A DNA stretch of 39,944 nt from an uncultured Acetatifactor sp. (GTDB taxonomy: Bacteria > Bacillota > Clostridia > Lachnospirales > Lachnospiraceae), in NCBI GenBank assembly GCA_947581865.1, contig CANPWA010000025.1, positions 1 through 39,944 on the forward strand. Direction: 5' to 3'. Both the position numbers and the translations under genes were made by a program. A model generated the notes under the pieces. It worked only from the letters and a program-made list of their open reading frames with translations, had not been told where the DNA came from and made no database searches. Positions 39,125 to 39,944 of the stretch are shown one piece after another. Positions within the stretch are counted from its first letter, which is position 1, and every line of letters begins with the position of its first letter.

Positions 39125-39631
39125 TTAACCGTTTGCGGCGGGGCAGGCTGATCCCTGCAATTCTTCCAACATCATTTTCTCAATTCTGATTATATCTGGC
39201 TGTGTTGGTGTAAAGCGCATCCCTCTATGTAACAGATTGATTATTTTACGCGCATTTTTTTCCAATTCGTGAATCAATTTTGGGTCTGAAATCCTCACAG
39301 GCTGACCGCCCTTAATGTACTGCCCGTCTATATATTCTGCCGTAATGGGGAACATATCCTGAAAAAGAAGCGCTGTTTTCCGATCAAAGATTTTTACGAT
39401 CTTGATCGTATCTGTCGGCTTATGCTGTTCCTTTTTCTTTTGTATCAGACGTTCAAATTTTTCTGTTTTTGAGCTGCAGGGAACTAACCAGTACAGCTTT
39501 GTATGGCTGTCCTTAAAAGCAAAATAATGGGGGCGTTTTGTATGTTCATAATTGATTTTCAAATAAGGGTCTTGAATCTTTGCAAAAAAATCATCAGATA
39601 AAAAATACAGGCTTCCCGTTAAAATTTCCAT
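39125..39631 (-). CDS. Type III toxin-antitoxin endoribonuclease toxin, CptN/ToxN-AbiQ-like
   Basis: A 168-residue soluble basic protein. The start MEILTGSLYFLSDDFFAKIQ, then YLKINYEHTKRPHYFAFKD, KLYWLVPCSS, TIKIVKIFDRKTALLFQDMF followed by PITAEYIDGQYIKGGQ, resembles the layout of ToxN/AbiQ/CptN toxins: an opening beta hairpin, an 'R-P' strand, a 'LVP-S' strand and a 'F-MFP' strand. These toxins cleave RNA and are held inactive by their own repeat RNA. The deciding evidence is the upstream region: two 45-nt repeats and a terminator on the same strand, the classic type III order. AAGGAG lies 11 bases before the ATG. The subfamily (CptN) is inferred from repeat length and residue pattern. Confidence 0.78.
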   Translation of the reverse strand: MEILTGSLYFLSDDFFAKIQDPYLKINYEHTKRPHYFAFKDSHTKLYWLVPCSSKTEKFERLIQKKKEQHKPTDTIKIVKIFDRKTALLFQDMFPITAEYIDGQYIKGGQPVRISDPKLIHELEKNARKIINLLHRGMRFTPTQPDIIRIEKMMLEELQGSACPAANG

Positions 39632-39650
39632 AAGCGGATTTTCTCCTTGT

Positions 39651-39688
39651 AAAATTTAAGCCCCTTGCCCTGGGGCAAGAGGCTTAAA
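39651..39688 (-). terminator. Terminator between antitoxin RNA repeats and toxin gene
   Basis: On the minus strand TTTAAGCCTCTTGCCC (39688–39673) pairs with GGGCAAGGGGCTTAAA (39670–39655) over 16 positions with one G·U pair, followed by TTTT. Type III systems use such a leaky terminator to set the RNA-to-toxin ratio. Confidence 0.88.
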
Positions 39689-39696
39689 AACTTTTC

Positions 39697-39742
39697 CGCG
39701 GTCTATTTGTTATTCGCATGACCGGGAGCGAACCACGTTTTC
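39697..39742 (-). repeat. Antitoxin RNA repeat unit 2 (46 nt)
   Basis: Starts GAAAACGTGG at 39742. Interleaved stems: TTCG (39732–39729) with CGAA (39716–39713), and CGGTC (39724–39720) with GACCG (39703–39699), an H-type pseudoknot order. Confidence 0.82.
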
Positions 39743-39787
39743 ACGGTCTGTTTGTTTTCCGCATGACCGGGAACGGACTACTTTTTC
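39743..39787 (-). repeat. Antitoxin RNA repeat unit 1 (45 nt)
   Basis: Starts GAAAAAGTAG at 39787. Interleaved stems: TCCG (39777–39774) with CGGA (39761–39758), and CGGTC (39769–39765) with GACCG (39748–39744). Compared with unit 2, the second pair of the first stem changes from C-G to T-A on both sides. Confidence 0.82.
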
Positions 39788-39813
39788 AAGACAGTTGCCT
39801 GTCTGTTACTATT

Positions 39814-39842
39814 ATTATACGCAAGCCCCGCTAATATGTCAA
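39814..39842 (-). promoter_or_regulatory. Consensus SigA promoter of the type III toxin-antitoxin locus
   Basis: TTGACA (39842–39837), exactly 17 bases and TATAAT (39819–39814), a perfect match. A further TTGACA (39879–39874) preceded by the palindrome GTAACGTTAC (39873–39864) lies upstream and may be an operator or second promoter. Confidence 0.85.
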
Positions 39843-39944
39843 TTCCGAATAATTTTGTTTTGTGTAACGTTACTGTCAAGTATTCGTTGGCAACTTTTTT
39901 CCCATACGTTCTTCCGTGCCTTATCATTCGTTTTTTAATATCCT

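Larger units (their letters stand above)
39651..39807 (-). ncRNA. Type III antitoxin repeat RNA (CptI/ToxI-like precursor)
   Basis: Predicted transcript from about 39807 to the terminator. It has a 5' hairpin AGACAG-GCAA-CTGTCT (around 39803–39788), two full repeats and the beginning of a third (GAAAAG at 39696–39691). Each repeat starts with GAAAA or GAAAAA, a fit to the A-rich sites at which ToxN-type enzymes cut their own precursor. The repeat units probably bind and inhibit the toxin encoded downstream. Confidence 0.75.

Noticed and set aside
39697..39787. Two repeats considered as a CRISPR array
   Set aside because: The units are directly adjacent with no spacers, they contain interleaved stems, and a promoter, terminator and toxin gene frame them; type III antitoxin RNA fits far better.

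Overview
The window looks like a chromosomal segment of a spore-forming Lachnospiraceae-type Clostridia (Bacillota). The protein sequences, the conserved yabN/mazG–rqcP–yabP–yabQ–divIC–spoIIE–tilS–hpt–ftsH order, a CotS-type spore-coat gene, SigA-like promoters, AGGAGG ribosome sites and tRNA genes without an encoded CCA all point that way. This is inference from content; no species can be named.

Bases 1–4822 are the end of an integrative conjugative element. All its genes run leftward: ParB-like protein, a small DUF5720-like protein, an unknown protein, a DUF6017-type helix-turn-helix protein, a nucleoside-deoxyribosyltransferase-like protein, a second DUF5720-like protein, PcfB, and a VirD4/TraG coupling protein that runs off the left edge. 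The element stops at a 3' fragment of tRNA-Arg(CCT), running from anticodon loop to discriminator base. The fragment is followed by the original tRNA terminator, so this is the element-chromosome junction distal to the intact tRNA.

Bases 5003–12143 hold two tandem MATE exporters, a short cytidylate-kinase-like protein, the ApbE / NusG-domain-II / Gx-transporter trio (flavinylation or quinone related), and a membrane-anchored PrsA/SurA-like foldase. Bases 12206–17615 hold a HAD phosphatase, the CCA-adding enzyme, a CotS-family protein behind a SigE-like promoter, a PEGA-domain lipoprotein and MazG.

Bases 17661–24809 form the division/sporulation/translation-quality block: HU, RqcP, YabP, YabQ, DivIC, a SpoIIE phosphatase without its membrane domain, TilS, Hpt and FtsH. 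The spoIIE promoter has a Spo0A-like box and a 21-bp spacer.

Bases 25010–38513 hold an intracellular GH13 enzyme, a GT39-like membrane glycosyltransferase, tRNA-Tyr and tRNA-Leu, a short UppS-like prenyltransferase, a CmpB-type membrane protein, TrkA and TrkH (potassium uptake), a DUF3048 lipoprotein, a third MATE exporter and a DUF6020-type membrane protein. A tRNA operon follows (Phe, Gly-GCC, Gly-TCC).

The right end (39125–39842, minus strand) is the most striking part: a type III toxin-antitoxin locus of CptIN/ToxIN type. A consensus promoter drives two about 45-nt tandem RNA repeats, then a strong intrinsic terminator, then a 168-residue toxin gene. Each repeat can fold as an H-type pseudoknot, and one pair differs between the repeats by a compensatory change.
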